Below, piece by piece: positions 63,386-64,000 of a stretch of 64,000 nucleotides of DNA. The notes below the pieces were generated by a model, which worked only from the letters and a program-made list of their open reading frames with translations, did not search any database and had not been told where the DNA came from. Every line of letters starts with the position of its first letter. The first letter of the stretch is position 1. The translations under genes and the position numbers were made by a program. Source of the stretch: JAHEDT01 sp963825615 (GTDB taxonomy: Bacteria > Desulfobacterota > Desulfuromonadia > Desulfuromonadales > BM103); assembly GCA_963825615.1 (NCBI GenBank), contig CAWGTV010000008.1, positions 372,001-436,000 of the forward strand. The letters are read 5' to 3'.

Positions 63386-64000
63386 ATGGACACTTTCACC
63401 AAGGCCATCGTACGCACACCAGGCCGCAGCATGACCGCCGGCCTGAGCAAGGCGAACCTAGGCGTCCCCGATTATGCCAGAGCGCTCCAACAGCACCGCA
63501 ATTATATCTCTGCCCTCGAAGCCTGCGGCCTCGAAGTCACTGTTCTGGATGCAGAGGAGGCTTTCCCGGACTCAACCTTTGTCGAGGATACGGCCGTGCT
63601 CACGCCGGGCTGCGCGATTATCAGCCGCCCAGCGGCATGCTCGCGGCGGGGGGAAACCGAGAGCATCCGTTTAATCCTCGAGCGCTGCTATACGCACATT
63701 GAGAAAATTTCCGCGCCAGGCACTCTGGACGGCGGCGATGTCATGCAAGTTGGGCAGCACTTCTTTATCGGCCTTTCGTCCCGCACCAACCCGGCCGGGG
63801 CCGGCCAGTTGATCACCATCCTGGAGCGCTACGGCATGAGCGGATCAACGCTGCCGGTCACGGATTTCCTGCACCTTAAAAGCGGCGTTACCTGCATTGC
63901 CGAGCAGACCCTGCTCGCGGCTGGCGCGTTTATCACCCAGTCGGAATTCTCCGGCATGAGAGTGCTGCCCGTGGCAGACGATGAAACCGGCGGCGCCAAC
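63386..64000 (+). CDS. Dimethylarginine dimethylaminohydrolase-type amidinotransferase (partial)
   Basis: 205 codons are present and the gene runs off the window. The sequence includes FTKAIVRTPGRSMTAGLSKA, DSTFVEDTAVL, GTLDGGDVMQVGQHFFIGL and LHLKSG, the guanidino-modifying signature of DDAH/arginine deiminase relatives (Glu/Asp near FVED and the His region HLKSG; the catalytic Cys lies beyond the window). It would convert methylated arginine to citrulline or a similar reaction. ATG 63386 or the in-frame ATG 63374 are alternatives. Confidence 0.9.
   Translation, partial: MDTFTKAIVRTPGRSMTAGLSKANLGVPDYARALQQHRNYISALEACGLEVTVLDAEEAFPDSTFVEDTAVLTPGCAIISRPAACSRRGETESIRLILERCYTHIEKISAPGTLDGGDVMQVGQHFFIGLSSRTNPAGAGQLITILERYGMSGSTLPVTDFLHLKSGVTCIAEQTLLAAGAFITQSEFSGMRVLPVADDETGGAN

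Noticed and set aside
1..64000. CRISPR arrays, tRNA/rRNA genes, prophage or intact insertion sequences
   Set aside because: No direct-repeat/spacer pattern, cloverleaf, rRNA segment, integrase or transposase was seen on either strand.

Overview
The window reads as a chromosomal segment of a moderately GC-rich, Gram-negative anaerobe, most likely a marine or salt-adapted member of the Desulfuromonadales (Geobacter/Desulfuromonas/Pelobacter relatives). This is an inference from gene content: NqrA (Na+-pumping NADH:quinone reductase), an NhaD Na+/H+ antiporter, a TRAP dicarboxylate-type transporter, a c-type cytochrome behind a GEMM-like cyclic-dinucleotide riboswitch, a UGA-containing ArsC-like selenoprotein gene, and two trifunctional-looking small regulatory RNA candidates with AGGAGG loops. 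No rRNA, tRNA, CRISPR array, prophage or intact insertion sequence was found.

Layout. 1-4.1 kb (minus): start of nqrA, a CBS-pair protein, a frameshifted MshEN/GspE-N-like gene, a TauE/SafE exporter, tcdA and tatD. 4.2-7.1 kb (plus): a cytoplasmic-facing methyl-accepting chemotaxis protein and a zinc-dependent phospholipase C family protein. 7.3-14.9 kb (minus): an outer-membrane beta-barrel protein, a candidate small RNA, and a tightly overlapped tripartite RND efflux operon (OMF, MFP, RND, DUF2892). 15.2-20.2 kb (plus): TRAP transporter dctP-dctQ-dctM, a UspA protein and a DUF4301 protein. 20.3-24 kb: a zinc-ribbon membrane protein, MgtC, DUF1653 and a glycogen debranching enzyme. 24-28 kb (minus): TlpA/FMN-binding protein, the selenoprotein, a small protein, GreB and RhlE. 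28.5-42 kb (minus): zinc-ribbon membrane protein, a lone pseudopilin, an ABC-2 transporter pair, DUF1456, MltB, ChaN-like, an M1-like peptidase, an ABC exporter and two transglutaminase-fold proteins. 42.2-43.4 kb: a gene-poor stretch with a second copy of the small RNA type, several terminators, a duplicated ~48-nt element and a 62-residue protein. 43.4-58 kb: DUF309, MtgA, UPF0316, uridine phosphorylase, YchJ/SEC-C, a decayed LysE, a second CBS protein, double-GAF protein, old-yellow-enzyme homologue, NhaD with a structured leader, DapA-like aldolase, UPF0173, a HAMP-GGDEF protein, a lipoprotein and an aldo/keto reductase. 58.4-64 kb (plus): riboswitch-cytochrome, TolC-like protein fused to SPOR repeats, a tRNA-queuosine mannosyltransferase homologue, YajD and the start of a dimethylargininase.

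A striking technical property is that twelve otherwise intact coding sites (in eleven genes) carry a single-base frameshift, several next to homopolymers. I annotate these genes end to end across the shift. Sequencing or assembly error is the likeliest cause; only the LysE fragment looks truly decayed. The UGA in the selenoprotein gene is different in kind: it is in frame, sits at the redox-active Cys position and is followed by a well-placed hairpin.
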